A stretch of 64,000 bases of DNA from Bin90 sp965214635 (lineage in GTDB: Bacteria > Chloroflexota > Dehalococcoidia > Lucifugimonadales > JADFKI01): contig OZ243964.1 of NCBI GenBank assembly GCA_965214635.1, positions 1,798,001 to 1,862,000 of the forward strand, given 5' to 3'. Made by a program: the position numbers and the translations under genes. The notes beneath the pieces were generated by a model. The model worked only from the letters and a program-made list of their open reading frames with translations, was not told the origin of the DNA and did no database searches. Positions 52,260-61,259 of the stretch are shown one piece after another (the first letter of the stretch is position 1; every line of letters begins with the position of its first letter).

Positions 52260-53000
52260 ATGCCAGCACACGAAAACCTCACCATCACCGACGCCGCACA
52301 GCTCTATGCGCTGCTGCGCCAGTCCGACGAATTCGTGCACTGCGACTTCGACGGGGCGGAGTTGGCGGACATATACACCGAGCGCCTGCGCTTGGAGGAT
52401 TGCTCGCTGCGGGGCACGAACCTCTTCACCCTTGCGTGCGATGATCTGAGCATGGACGGCTGCGCCGCACAGGGCGCACGGCTCGACAAGGCAGACATAC
52501 AAGAAGCCGACATACGCCGCACCAACCTGACAGGTGCGCTCTTTCGCGACGCCAAACTCAACCTCAGCCGCATCTCTGACTGCGATTTGAGCCTCGCCAA
52601 CCTCGCCGGCGCAAACCTGTTCGGCGCAGACCTGAGCGGCAGCCGCTTCCGCAGCGTGGACTTCAGCCGCACCAACATGGACGCCGTGAGCATCGACCGC
52701 GCCGACTTCAGCATGGCGTCCCTGCGATACAAGCACTTTGCGGACACAAAACTCCGAGGCGTCAACCTCACGGAGGCTGACCTGAGCGGCTGCAACTTCA
52801 GCGGGACGGCGTTCGAGGAATGCCACCTGACCGGCGCAACGGTGAACGAAGAGACCCGCTTCGACCGCGCCGACCTGCGCGGGGCATACATATCCAGCGC
52901 GGGGCTGACAGCCGCAAGCCTCTACGGCGCAGTGATGTCCCCCGCACAGGTGAGCCTGCTCGTGTTCGAGCGCTTCGGCATCATGGTAGAGGAGAGTTAG
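52260..53000 (+). CDS. Pentapeptide-repeat protein
   Basis: 246 residues with tandem A(D/N)LXX-type five-residue repeats over most of the chain (from about 20 to 220; LRLEDCSLRGTNLFT, ANLAGANLFGADLSGSRFRS, ADLSGCNFSGTAFEECHL), predicting a right-handed quadrilateral beta helix. There is no signal peptide or membrane segment. Some members mimic DNA and protect gyrase (Qnr, MfpA); most have unknown roles. It lies 26 bases after the SDR stop. Confidence 0.85.
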   Translation: MPAHENLTITDAAQLYALLRQSDEFVHCDFDGAELADIYTERLRLEDCSLRGTNLFTLACDDLSMDGCAAQGARLDKADIQEADIRRTNLTGALFRDAKLNLSRISDCDLSLANLAGANLFGADLSGSRFRSVDFSRTNMDAVSIDRADFSMASLRYKHFADTKLRGVNLTEADLSGCNFSGTAFEECHLTGATVNEETRFDRADLRGAYISSAGLTAASLYGAVMSPAQVSLLVFERFGIMVEES

Positions 53001-53017
53001 CCATCAGTGCGCCCAGA

Positions 53018-53812
53018 ATGAACCAATCACCAGACCGACATCCCACTATGGACACCTACGACACGCTGCGTCTTACGGCGAGCAGCGGCATCGCCACCAT
53101 CACTCTGTCCCGACCGCATAAGCGCAACGCCGTCAACGAGCGCATGGCGCAGGAACTGCGTGATGCCTGCGAGCGTATCCGCCAAGACGACGACATTCGG
53201 GTCGGCATCCTGACGGGCGCAGGCGATGCGTTCTGCGGCGGCACAGACGCCGACGAGCTGCCCGCAGCGCCGGACGACATCTTGCGCCTGAAGGCAAGCG
53301 CCGCCATTGCCGGTGTGGAAAAGCCCACGATTGCGTTCGTGAACGGCGACGCCATCGAGCAAGGGCTGGAGCTTGCGCTGGCATGCGATATGCGCGTGGC
53401 GGCGTCCGATGCCCGCTTCGGGCTGACGCATCTGAGCGGCGGGATGATGCCTTGGGACGGCGGGACGCAGCGCCTGCCGCGCCTCATCGGTGTTAGCCGC
53501 GCCACTGAACTGATACTGCTGTCCCGCATCTTGGACGCAGACGAGGCGCTTGCCATCGGACTGGTGAACCACGCAGACGAGCGCGGCGCAGCGCAAGAGC
53601 ACGCCCATACGCTCGCCGCAACCATCGCATCGCACGGCCCCATAGCGGCGCGCTACCTGAAAGAAGCGCTGCTCAAGGGCGCCGACATGACACTGGCGCA
53701 GGGCTTGGGCTTGGAAGCCGACCTTAACATCATCCTGCAGTCTACGGCGGACAGGGCGGAGGGAATAGCATCGTTCTTGGAACGCCGCACGCCGCACTAC
53801 CGCGGGGAGTAA
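53018..53812 (+). CDS. Enoyl-CoA hydratase/isomerase family protein
   Basis: 264 residues of the crotonase superfamily. Oxyanion segments are AFCGGTDADEL (about 70) and NGDAIEQGLELALACD (about 110), the latter departing from the usual GGG. The GGMMPWDGGTQRLPRL region lacks the second catalytic Glu of true hydratases, so isomerase, hydrolase or other chemistry is likely. The ATG at 53048 is an alternative start. It follows the pentapeptide gene by 17 bases. Confidence 0.8.
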   Translation: MNQSPDRHPTMDTYDTLRLTASSGIATITLSRPHKRNAVNERMAQELRDACERIRQDDDIRVGILTGAGDAFCGGTDADELPAAPDDILRLKASAAIAGVEKPTIAFVNGDAIEQGLELALACDMRVAASDARFGLTHLSGGMMPWDGGTQRLPRLIGVSRATELILLSRILDADEALAIGLVNHADERGAAQEHAHTLAATIASHGPIAARYLKEALLKGADMTLAQGLGLEADLNIILQSTADRAEGIASFLERRTPHYRGE

Positions 53813-53914
53813 TTGGACGGCTTGCACCTACGCACGCTTACGAAGCCGCAAGCTAATCTGCGTCCCCCTAGCCCTTTCTATGCGCCAGCACAACTCGATG
53901 CATAAGCGGGCGCG

Positions 53915-54910
53915 CTATGGCGCAGGTGCGATGGCGCTCATCGCAGCGATGTAGGCGTCCGCTGACGGCTCATTGAACACTAGCCGAATCTCGTCTGCGC
54001 CGGCATCGAAGTACGCCTGCATCTGTGTGCGGCACTCTGCCGGGTTGCCGATGATGGTCATCGCATCCACCATGTCGTCTGGGACGAGCGCCGCCGCACG
54101 CTCACGCTCGCGGTTCAGATACGCCTCGCGGATGGCATCAGCCTCTTCGCCAAACCCGATGCGATGCATATACTGGTGGTAGAACACACCCATCCCGCCT
54201 ATGTAGAAGGCGATGTGCGGGCGCTCACGATTGCGCGCTTGGGCAGGGTCGTCGGTGATGTAGATGGACACCTGCGGGCTGACCGAAACGGCGTCGAGCG
54301 TGCGGCTTGCGGCGTCTGCGCCTGCCTCGATGTCGGCGAACAGCGGCCCCATTCGCCCGGGCGCAAAGAATATGGGCAGCCAGCCATCCGCCAACTCGCC
54401 CGTCATACGGAGGCTCGGCGGCGTCAGCGATGCGATGTATATCGGCAGATGCGCGCGCTGCGGCTGAAAGCGAATGCGAAACCGCCGCATCTTGAAGAAC
54501 TCGCCATCGTGGTCAAGCCGCTCACCCGCCGCCGCCTTGCGGATGATTGCGATGTACTCGCGCATGCGCGCCAGCGGCTTGCGGAACGCCTGCCCGTGGA
54601 AGTCCTCTATGACCAGCCGCCCGCTTGCGCCCAGCCCCAAAAAGAAGCGCCCGTTCGACATCATGTCCAAGTTCAGCGCGGTCATGGCAAGGTTTGCGGG
54701 CGTGCGGCCATACACCGGCACGATGCTGCTCCCGATGCGGATGCGCTCCGTAACGGCGGCAATCTGCGCCAGCGATGTGAGCGCATCCTCGCCCCACGCC
54801 TCGCCGAGCGTAAGGCAGCCGTAGCCCTGCTCTTCCGCCAGCCTCGCAATTCTCAGCGTGTCCGCCCACGATGCGCCCGGCGGACGCAGCCCCGATATGC
54901 CAATGGTCAT
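53915..54910 (-). CDS. LLM-class F420-dependent oxidoreductase
   Basis: 331 residues of the bacterial luciferase-like monooxygenase fold. The N-terminus (TIGISGLRPPG), EEQGYGCLTLGEAWGEDAL, IRIGSSIVPVYGRTPANLAM, and GRFFLGLGASGRLVIEDFHG are the usual barrel segments of the F420/flavin group. The substrate is unknown; such enzymes are numerous in marine Chloroflexota. Confidence 0.85.
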   Translation of the reverse strand: MTIGISGLRPPGASWADTLRIARLAEEQGYGCLTLGEAWGEDALTSLAQIAAVTERIRIGSSIVPVYGRTPANLAMTALNLDMMSNGRFFLGLGASGRLVIEDFHGQAFRKPLARMREYIAIIRKAAAGERLDHDGEFFKMRRFRIRFQPQRAHLPIYIASLTPPSLRMTGELADGWLPIFFAPGRMGPLFADIEAGADAASRTLDAVSVSPQVSIYITDDPAQARNRERPHIAFYIGGMGVFYHQYMHRIGFGEEADAIREAYLNRERERAAALVPDDMVDAMTIIGNPAECRTQMQAYFDAGADEIRLVFNEPSADAYIAAMSAIAPAP

Positions 54911-55303
54911 AAGCCTATCAGCCTTCTGTGTTCAGTGGTCAGCCATCAGCCCCCTGTGTAGCCGCACCGCCTTTCGAAACCCGATTCAACGGGGACGCGT
55001 GAAGTCTATCACACAACCGCAGCGGTGGGCGAACCGACCCTGCCGGCCATCGTCTGCGGTCAAAACCGCGCACCAAGCAAGGCGCAAATCAACAGCTGAC
55101 GCCAGCAATCGAAATCCGAACAAAGCCTAAACATTGTTTTAGAAATACCTTAAATGCCTTGCGTTGGGTTTGAACAGTTAGATAATGTTTGTTCACTAAT
55201 AGCAAACAAGACGAGCGAGACGAGGCGGCAATGTGCGTCAAGGCGGGCATCGCAGCCGCTCACACGAAGGCTCTGTAAGCCAAAATTAGCACTGGGAGGC
55301 GTT
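54911..55303. other. Divergent region LLM oxidoreductase / OLD-like ATPase
   Basis: 393 bases. TTGCGT (55159-55164) and GATAAT (55181-55186) with 16-base spacing are a plausible promoter for the ATPase, leaving a leader of about 110 bases. Nothing else is recognised. Confidence 0.4.
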
Positions 55304-57349
55304 ATGAAACTTGTTCGCGCAAGAGTTACCGACTTCAAATCTATAGACGATTCCGGATGGGTCGAAATCGATGATGTTACCTCCATGGTCGGCAAGAACG
55401 AGTCCGGCAAAACGGCGTTCCTCGGTGCGCTGAAGCGGCTCAACCCGGTGGACGGCGACAGCGAGTTCGAATTGAAGGACTACCCCCGCAAGGGATATGT
55501 GAAGTACCGCAAGGTACACAAGCAGCAGCCCGCCATCGCCGTCCGCGCCGTGATGACCCTCTCACAAGACGAGCGCGACATGCTCTCTGAGCGCGTCGGC
55601 GAAAATGTGCTGCTCTCCGACTGCGTTTCCGTCTCCAAGGACTACACCAACCAGCTAAGCTGGGACTTCGAGGTGGACGAACAGGCGATGGTGCAGCATA
55701 TCCTGCTCGAGTCCCAAATGCCCCCTGAGATATATCAGCACGCCGCCACAGCGTCCAGCATCAACGAACTCATCAGCATCTTGGAGGCGCTGGCTGTTAA
55801 GCCGGTAGCGGTGGGCAGGCTCATCACCCGCCTGTACAAGCAGTTCGGGCAGCGCAGCGGGCACGATGTCGTCGCAGACTGCCTAGAAGAGATGATGCCC
55901 AAGTTCGTGTACTTCGACGAGTACAGCACCATGCGCGGCCGCATCTCCATCCAAGACATCCGCCGCCGCGTAGAAGTCGGCGAGGAGATAGACGAGTCTG
56001 ACCGCACATTCCTGTCGCTGCTCGGGCTTGTTGGCGCAGACCTAGATGACCTAGACGCGCTGACGAACTACGAATACCTCAAAGCTGAGCTGGAATCGGC
56101 AGGCATCGCCATATCGGACGAGATGTTCGAGTACTGGGCGCAGAACAATCAGCTCCGTGTGCAGTTCGACCTATCCGCCGCCGACCCCAACGATGCGCCG
56201 CCGCTGAACGAGGGCACGATCCTGCATGTGCGCATATGGAACAACCGACACCGCGTGTCCGTGCCGTTCGACGACCGCTCCAAGGGCTTCGTGTGGTTCT
56301 TCTCATTCCTGACATACTTCTCTCGCATCGAGGAGCAGGAAGAGTGCGACCTCGTGCTGCTGCTGGACGAGCCGGGGCTGAACCTCCACGCCCTAGCGCA
56401 AGCGGACTTCCTCCGCTTCATCGACGAGCGGCTGGCGCAGAAGCATCAGGTCATCTACACCACGCACTCGCCGTTTATGATTAACCTAGACCACCTCGAC
56501 CGCATCCGCACGGTGCAGGATGTGGACGGGCGCGGCACAGTCGTCAGCTCCAACACGATGAGCAACGACCAAGACACCGTGTTCCCGCTGCAGGTGGCGC
56601 TTGGGCACAACTTGGCGAACACCATCTTCCTCGCGCCTCACTGCCTCATGGTGAACGCAGCGTCCGACCTGATATACCTGCAGGTGCTGGGGGAGCTGTG
56701 CGCATCCAGGGGCTACCAGCGGCTAGACCCGCGCTGGGTGGTGCTGCCGGTGGGCGGTGCTGACAATCTGCCCACATTCGTGTCCCTGCTCGGCGAAAAC
56801 TATGTCAGCGTCGCGGTGCTGATGGATGTAACCCCCAAGAACAAGGCAAAGCTGGCGCAGGTGAGCCAGAGCAGCATGATGCAGCGCAGCAACCCCGTGA
56901 AGTGGGTCGAGGTGCAGCGCGTACGAACGGCAGACATAGAGGACATCCTCGACCCGGCGTTCTACCTGAAGCTGGTCAACGCAGCCTACCAAACCGAGCT
57001 TCCGGAGCATCTGTCGATGAGGGCGATTTCGGCGAAAGACCCGCGCATCGCCCAGCGAGTCGCAGCGTACTTCGAGGCTGAGGGCATCGCCGGCGGCAAG
57101 TTCGACACATATCGCCCAGCGGCGTATCTGCTGGAAAACTACACCGCACTGCGCCACGAAATCAGCGATGAAGCCATAGACCGAGCCGTGTCCATGTTCC
57201 AGCGCGTCAACGGCCTGCTGGCATCCGACCCGATGAACTATGCGCCGCCACCCCCGGCACCAGTTAGCAGCAGCAACGGCAACGGCGACGCAGAAGAGCA
57301 CGCCACTATCGGCAGCAAGAAGTTCGCCGCGCCCGTGTTCCCCGTATAG
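55304..57349 (+). CDS. OLD-family AAA ATPase with altered TOPRIM domain
   Basis: 681 residues from the ATG after GGGAGG. ABC-type ATPase head: Walker A GKNESGKT (30-37), a long coiled insert, RSKGFVWFFSFL, Walker B LVLLLDEPGLNLH (about 350) and H-loop TTHSPF (about 386). A TOPRIM-like part follows: LMVNAASDLIYLQ (about 448), VGGADNL and VAVLMDVTPK. In OLD nucleases the first motif contains a catalytic Glu (VEG); here it is Asn-Ala, so nuclease activity is doubtful. OLD proteins often act in phage defence or with a partner (Gabija GajB), but no helicase gene is adjacent. Confidence 0.75.
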   Translation: MKLVRARVTDFKSIDDSGWVEIDDVTSMVGKNESGKTAFLGALKRLNPVDGDSEFELKDYPRKGYVKYRKVHKQQPAIAVRAVMTLSQDERDMLSERVGENVLLSDCVSVSKDYTNQLSWDFEVDEQAMVQHILLESQMPPEIYQHAATASSINELISILEALAVKPVAVGRLITRLYKQFGQRSGHDVVADCLEEMMPKFVYFDEYSTMRGRISIQDIRRRVEVGEEIDESDRTFLSLLGLVGADLDDLDALTNYEYLKAELESAGIAISDEMFEYWAQNNQLRVQFDLSAADPNDAPPLNEGTILHVRIWNNRHRVSVPFDDRSKGFVWFFSFLTYFSRIEEQEECDLVLLLDEPGLNLHALAQADFLRFIDERLAQKHQVIYTTHSPFMINLDHLDRIRTVQDVDGRGTVVSSNTMSNDQDTVFPLQVALGHNLANTIFLAPHCLMVNAASDLIYLQVLGELCASRGYQRLDPRWVVLPVGGADNLPTFVSLLGENYVSVAVLMDVTPKNKAKLAQVSQSSMMQRSNPVKWVEVQRVRTADIEDILDPAFYLKLVNAAYQTELPEHLSMRAISAKDPRIAQRVAAYFEAEGIAGGKFDTYRPAAYLLENYTALRHEISDEAIDRAVSMFQRVNGLLASDPMNYAPPPPAPVSSSNGNGDAEEHATIGSKKFAAPVFPV

Positions 57350-57409
57350 CGGCATAGGCGGCACGCCTGCGGCGCAATACCCTAGCTGCCCAAGCAGCAT
57401 GCATAAAGC

Positions 57410-57451
57410 GCGGAGCAGCCTCTTGCGGGTGAGAGGCTGCTCCGCCTTTTT
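57410..57451 (+). terminator. Strong terminator after the OLD-like gene
   Basis: GCGGAGCAGCCTC (57410-57422) pairs perfectly with GAGGCTGCTCCGC (57433-57445), then CTTTTT. It isolates the ATPase gene as a single-gene transcript. Confidence 0.9.
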
Positions 57452-57612
57452 GGGCTATGCATCAGTTTTGTGTGGGACATCGCAGCCTAGCCCTGCCCTA
57501 TTCCGCAATTCCCCATCCCCTCACGCAGGTGGGCACACTCAGCGCAGTAAGCGAAACCGCTGCCTGACACTAATACCCAATATCCATAACCAAAAACTGC
57601 TAAACTATCCGT

Positions 57613-59028
57613 ATGAGCAAGTTGAACGCGCCGCACCACACCACTGCCGCCGCATACGACGGTGCGCTGCGCCGCGTGATGGGGCTTGCTGACTTTGAGC
57701 GCTCCACGCACAGCCCGGGACACTCGGCGTTCCACCTAGAGCGCATGATGCTGCTGATGGAGCGGCTCGGCAGCCCGCATTTGGCGACACCCACGGTGCA
57801 CATCGCTGGCACGAAGGGCAAGGGCAGCACATCTGCAATGGTGGCATCCATATTGGGCGCTGCCGGATTTCGGACCGGCTTGTACTCGTCGCCGCACCTG
57901 CACAGCGCAACCGAACGCATCCGCATCGGCATGCAGCCCGTCAGCCGCACGGACTTCACCGCCGCAGTGGACGCCATTTGGGACGCCGTCGAGGATGTGG
58001 CGCGCACGGGCGGCTATGCCGGCGTTTCCACATTCGAGGCGATGACCGCCATGGCATTCGTCCACTTCCGCAGCGTCAAAGCCGACTTTCAGGTGATAGA
58101 GGTGGGGCTTGGCGGACGGCTGGACGCCACCAACATCGTGCGCCCGCAGGTGTGCGCCATCACATCCATCAGCCTAGACCACACCGCCACGCTCGGCGAC
58201 ACGATAGCGAAAATCGCATCCGAAAAGGCGGGCATCATCAAGCGCGGCGTCCCCGTGGTAGTTGCGCCGCAGCAGGATGAGGCGATGGAGGTCATCGCTG
58301 CCACCGCCGCCAAGCGCAACGCCCCGCTGATTGCGGTGAGCGAGCAGATGGCGTGGCGGCGCACGCATGCCGACATGCGTGGGCAGGCGTTCATGCTTGC
58401 GGGTTTGAGCGGCGAATACGCCCTTGAAACGGCGCTGCTCGGCGATTACCAGATGGAAAACGCCGCCACCGCCGTGGCCGTCGCCGAAACGCTGGCAGCG
58501 CGCGGCTCAGCAATCACCGCCGAACACATCACGCGCGGCATACGCCAAGCGCGCTGGCCCGCACGCCTGCAGACGCTAGCCACCCCTGACGATGGCGGCA
58601 AGCTAATCGTAGTGGACGGCGCACACAACCCTTATTCCATGCGGCGCTTGGTGGATGCGCTGCGCGACCACTTCGCCTTCAAGCGCATCGTGCTGGTGTT
58701 CGGCGCGCTAGGCGGGCACAGCGCTGCGGGGATGCTAGAGGCGCTCGTTCCGCTTGCGCCGACGGTCGTGGCGACACACTCGCGCCATCCACGCTCCGCT
58801 CCGAGCGGCGCAATAGCGGACGCCGCCCGCGCGCTGGGGCTTGAAGTGGTGTTCAGCTCGGACGATGTGGGCGAGGCGCTGCGATATGCGCTGTCCATCG
58901 CCAAGCAGGGGGATATGATTTTGGGCACAGGCTCGCTATCCGTCGCCGCCGAAATCACTGAAGCCGTGCAGGGCATCCCGCCCGAGACATACCCATACAT
59001 CAAGCCGCCGCGCCAACCTGCGGTATAG
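57613..59028 (+). CDS. folC: Folylpolyglutamate / dihydrofolate synthase
   Basis: 471 residues of the Mur-ligase fold. P-loop GTKGKGST (66-73), SSPHLHSATERIRI, the GLGGRLDATNIV motif, SLDHTATLGDT, KAGIIKRGVP and C-terminal VVDGAHNPYSM. It adds glutamate to folates (and possibly to dihydropteroate). It is convergent with truD, 12 bases away. Confidence 0.92.
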   Translation: MSKLNAPHHTTAAAYDGALRRVMGLADFERSTHSPGHSAFHLERMMLLMERLGSPHLATPTVHIAGTKGKGSTSAMVASILGAAGFRTGLYSSPHLHSATERIRIGMQPVSRTDFTAAVDAIWDAVEDVARTGGYAGVSTFEAMTAMAFVHFRSVKADFQVIEVGLGGRLDATNIVRPQVCAITSISLDHTATLGDTIAKIASEKAGIIKRGVPVVVAPQQDEAMEVIAATAAKRNAPLIAVSEQMAWRRTHADMRGQAFMLAGLSGEYALETALLGDYQMENAATAVAVAETLAARGSAITAEHITRGIRQARWPARLQTLATPDDGGKLIVVDGAHNPYSMRRLVDALRDHFAFKRIVLVFGALGGHSAAGMLEALVPLAPTVVATHSRHPRSAPSGAIADAARALGLEVVFSSDDVGEALRYALSIAKQGDMILGTGSLSVAAEITEAVQGIPPETYPYIKPPRQPAV

Positions 59029-59040
59029 CCGCCGCCCCGC

Positions 59041-60075
59041 CTAGTGGACAGCGGTCTTGGTGAGTTCGCGGATTAGCGTGGTAGCGTATACGCCCTTCGG
59101 CAGGCTGAACGCCAGAGTGTAGCCGTCGTCGGTGGGCGCAATGGTGGCGTCGTCTATGCGGATGCGGCTGATGCGCCGTGTGCCGCGCACGCTACTGAGG
59201 TGTCCGTGTTGCATGCCCAAATCTGCCATGATGCGCGCTTCGATTTCGCCTGCATCCCCGCCCGATGGGCGAACCTTCTTGCCATACATCGGCAGCACGG
59301 GGCTGATTTCTAGGCGGCGAGCGCGCTCGGTCTCGGCGGCGGGGTCATCCACCACGAACATCCCGCCGCTGTCGTGCCGCTGCGCCCTGTCGCCGCTGAG
59401 TATCGCAGCGTATAGCCCGGCGTCTATGCGGGCTTTCAGCAGCAAGTTGAAGATGTGCGATTGCAGAGCGGACAGGTAGAAGCGGTGCATGCGCCTGCCG
59501 CCGGGGACGCGCTCGCCGGCTATGAGCCGTAGCGCATCGGCCACATTGGTGTTGAAGCTCCCAAACCGCTGCGGCCCGAAGTAGTTGGGCAACCCGGTGG
59601 TCCGCAAATGCGCTAGGATGCGCTCCGTGCGCGGCTGCCAATCGCCCATAGGATTGCGGACACGCACGGTGAACCGATTGCCACGCAGGTGCCCCAGCCC
59701 CAGCTTGTTGCGATGGCGCGATGTGTGCAGCACCGATGCCCCATCCAAAGCACGCAGGGCATCGATTGCGTGCTCGTGTGCCACGGGAACGCTGAACCAC
59801 TGGCGGGCTACGGAGTGCTTGTCCTTCTGTCCGGCGTACCCAACGGCGCTGCGCGGGACGCCAGCATCGGCGAGTGCCCTCACGATGTCTTGCGTGGTCA
59901 AGCCGCGCTTTTCTACATGGACATAGGCATGAGCGCCCTCGCCGCTGGGCAAGTAGCTCGGGATTTCGACGACAACAAAGTCGTCGGGCGATGTGCGAAT
60001 GCTGCCCCCCGTGCCGGGAAGATGGGCGGTTACGGCTGGGAGCGTATCCCATGAGAAGCAGGCATTTTGGAGCAT
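59041..60075 (-). CDS. truD: tRNA pseudouridine(13) synthase
   Basis: 344 residues from the ATG before LQNACFS. The catalytic aspartate is Asp85 in AGQKDKHSVARQ, followed by HRNKLGLGHLRGNRF and the TruD insertion domain with NYFGPQRFG. It makes pseudouridine-13 in tRNA-Glu. Earlier in-frame starts (60108, 60222) would overlap the neighbouring gene; the ribosome binding site is weak for all. Confidence 0.9.
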   Translation of the reverse strand: MLQNACFSWDTLPAVTAHLPGTGGSIRTSPDDFVVVEIPSYLPSGEGAHAYVHVEKRGLTTQDIVRALADAGVPRSAVGYAGQKDKHSVARQWFSVPVAHEHAIDALRALDGASVLHTSRHRNKLGLGHLRGNRFTVRVRNPMGDWQPRTERILAHLRTTGLPNYFGPQRFGSFNTNVADALRLIAGERVPGGRRMHRFYLSALQSHIFNLLLKARIDAGLYAAILSGDRAQRHDSGGMFVVDDPAAETERARRLEISPVLPMYGKKVRPSGGDAGEIEARIMADLGMQHGHLSSVRGTRRISRIRIDDATIAPTDDGYTLAFSLPKGVYATTLIRELTKTAVH

Positions 60076-60125
60076 ATCAGGCCGGTCATAGGCTGCTGAA
60101 CGCCGCATATCAGGCGCTGCGCGTT

Positions 60126-60770
60126 CTAGTCGGCTACCTTGTATATCCACACTTGGAAGCTCACATCGGGTTCGCCCTTTGGCAAGCCCTTGAACTGCTC
60201 GGTCGCGCGGACGAGTTCCCATTTGCCGTCGGCGACGAGTTGCTGCTGCTTTTCGCGAAAGCCGTTTTGCTCATAGATGTCGGGGCGCAGTGTGAACACG
60301 ATGTGCCCGCCGGGGCGAACGATGCGCACCAGCTCGTCGAGCGAATGCGCCGGGGCGTGTCCGAGCGTGAGAACGCCCACGCCGATTACCGCGTCATAAG
60401 CGCCATCCGCAAAGCCGAGCGGTTCGCCCATCACCCTGCGATGGAACGCGGAATAGACCTGCTTGGCGCGCGCTTCGTCTAGCATGCCGCGCGACATATC
60501 CATAGCGTGTATATCGCGATAACCCAGCCCGTGCAGTTCTACGCCCACCAAGCCTGTGCCGGCGCCAGCGTCCAGCACATTGGCGCCGGTCGGCACATAG
60601 CGGGCGAACTCCGCAGCTGTGATGCGCGGCATCACATACCCGAAGTCGGTCTCCAAGTCCGTATCGTACTCGGACGCCCATTCATCGTAGCGCTGCTCCA
60701 GCTGGTCGGGTGTCTCGGCGGCGTACACCCACTGAACTTTGTTTGCGGCAGGCTCATCTGCGTTTGGCAT
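60126..60770 (-). CDS. Class I SAM-dependent methyltransferase
   Basis: 214 residues from an ATG after AAGGAAGG. Motif I is NVLDAGAGTGLVGVEL (about 64-79), motif II near HAMDMSRGMLDEAR, and motif III GYDAVIGVGVLTLGH. The YDEWASEYDTDL segment near 30 is typical of the WBSCR27-like / UbiE-related group. Substrate unknown. It lies 50 bases upstream of truD in the same direction. Confidence 0.83.
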   Translation of the reverse strand: MPNADEPAANKVQWVYAAETPDQLEQRYDEWASEYDTDLETDFGYVMPRITAAEFARYVPTGANVLDAGAGTGLVGVELHGLGYRDIHAMDMSRGMLDEARAKQVYSAFHRRVMGEPLGFADGAYDAVIGVGVLTLGHAPAHSLDELVRIVRPGGHIVFTLRPDIYEQNGFREKQQQLVADGKWELVRATEQFKGLPKGEPDVSFQVWIYKVAD

Positions 60771-61259
60771 TATGCGATCCTTCCTTCCCTTCTTGGTTGC
60801 TTCTTGCTTGTTCTGTTGCAATTCTGTGCGATTTGCGCAATTTGCTGCTGCACATACGATTATACTTCGTTGCGGCGCATCCTGTGTAGGCGGCGGCGCA
60901 GAGGGACTGCGTTTCCCTCCCCTATGATATTGATTTCGCTGATGCGAATTGCATATCCTGTGAGGCAGACTTATCTGCTCGCTCTTTCAATCCGTATATC
61001 ACGCCTAATTCATCCTACCCCCTCTGGCAATGTCTCGCACATCATTTTACGACTATATCGCCTGAATGGAAACGCCGCCGCTTGCTCAGGCGTGGGTTGT
61101 TCTACTGACATTGCCGTCGCTTACTTGCGCGGCGGGTTGTTCACTAAATCGGCGGTGTGGTGTACACTATGCGGCGCGGCTAGGCGCTCTGTTAACCGGA
61201 CTGCTAACCGGGGAGCGCCATAGGCATTTAGGTGCACTGATACAGAGGAGGGAACCGCC
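60771..61259. other. Intergenic region before amtB
   Basis: 489 bases between divergent genes. No coding frame with signals is seen. GTGTACACT near 61157 may be part of an amtB promoter (TTGTTC at about 61138); this is weak. Confidence 0.35.

Noticed and set aside
55304..57349. Gabija defence system
   Set aside because: The ATPase resembles GajA in layout, but there is no adjacent UvrD-type helicase (GajB) and the TOPRIM Glu is missing.
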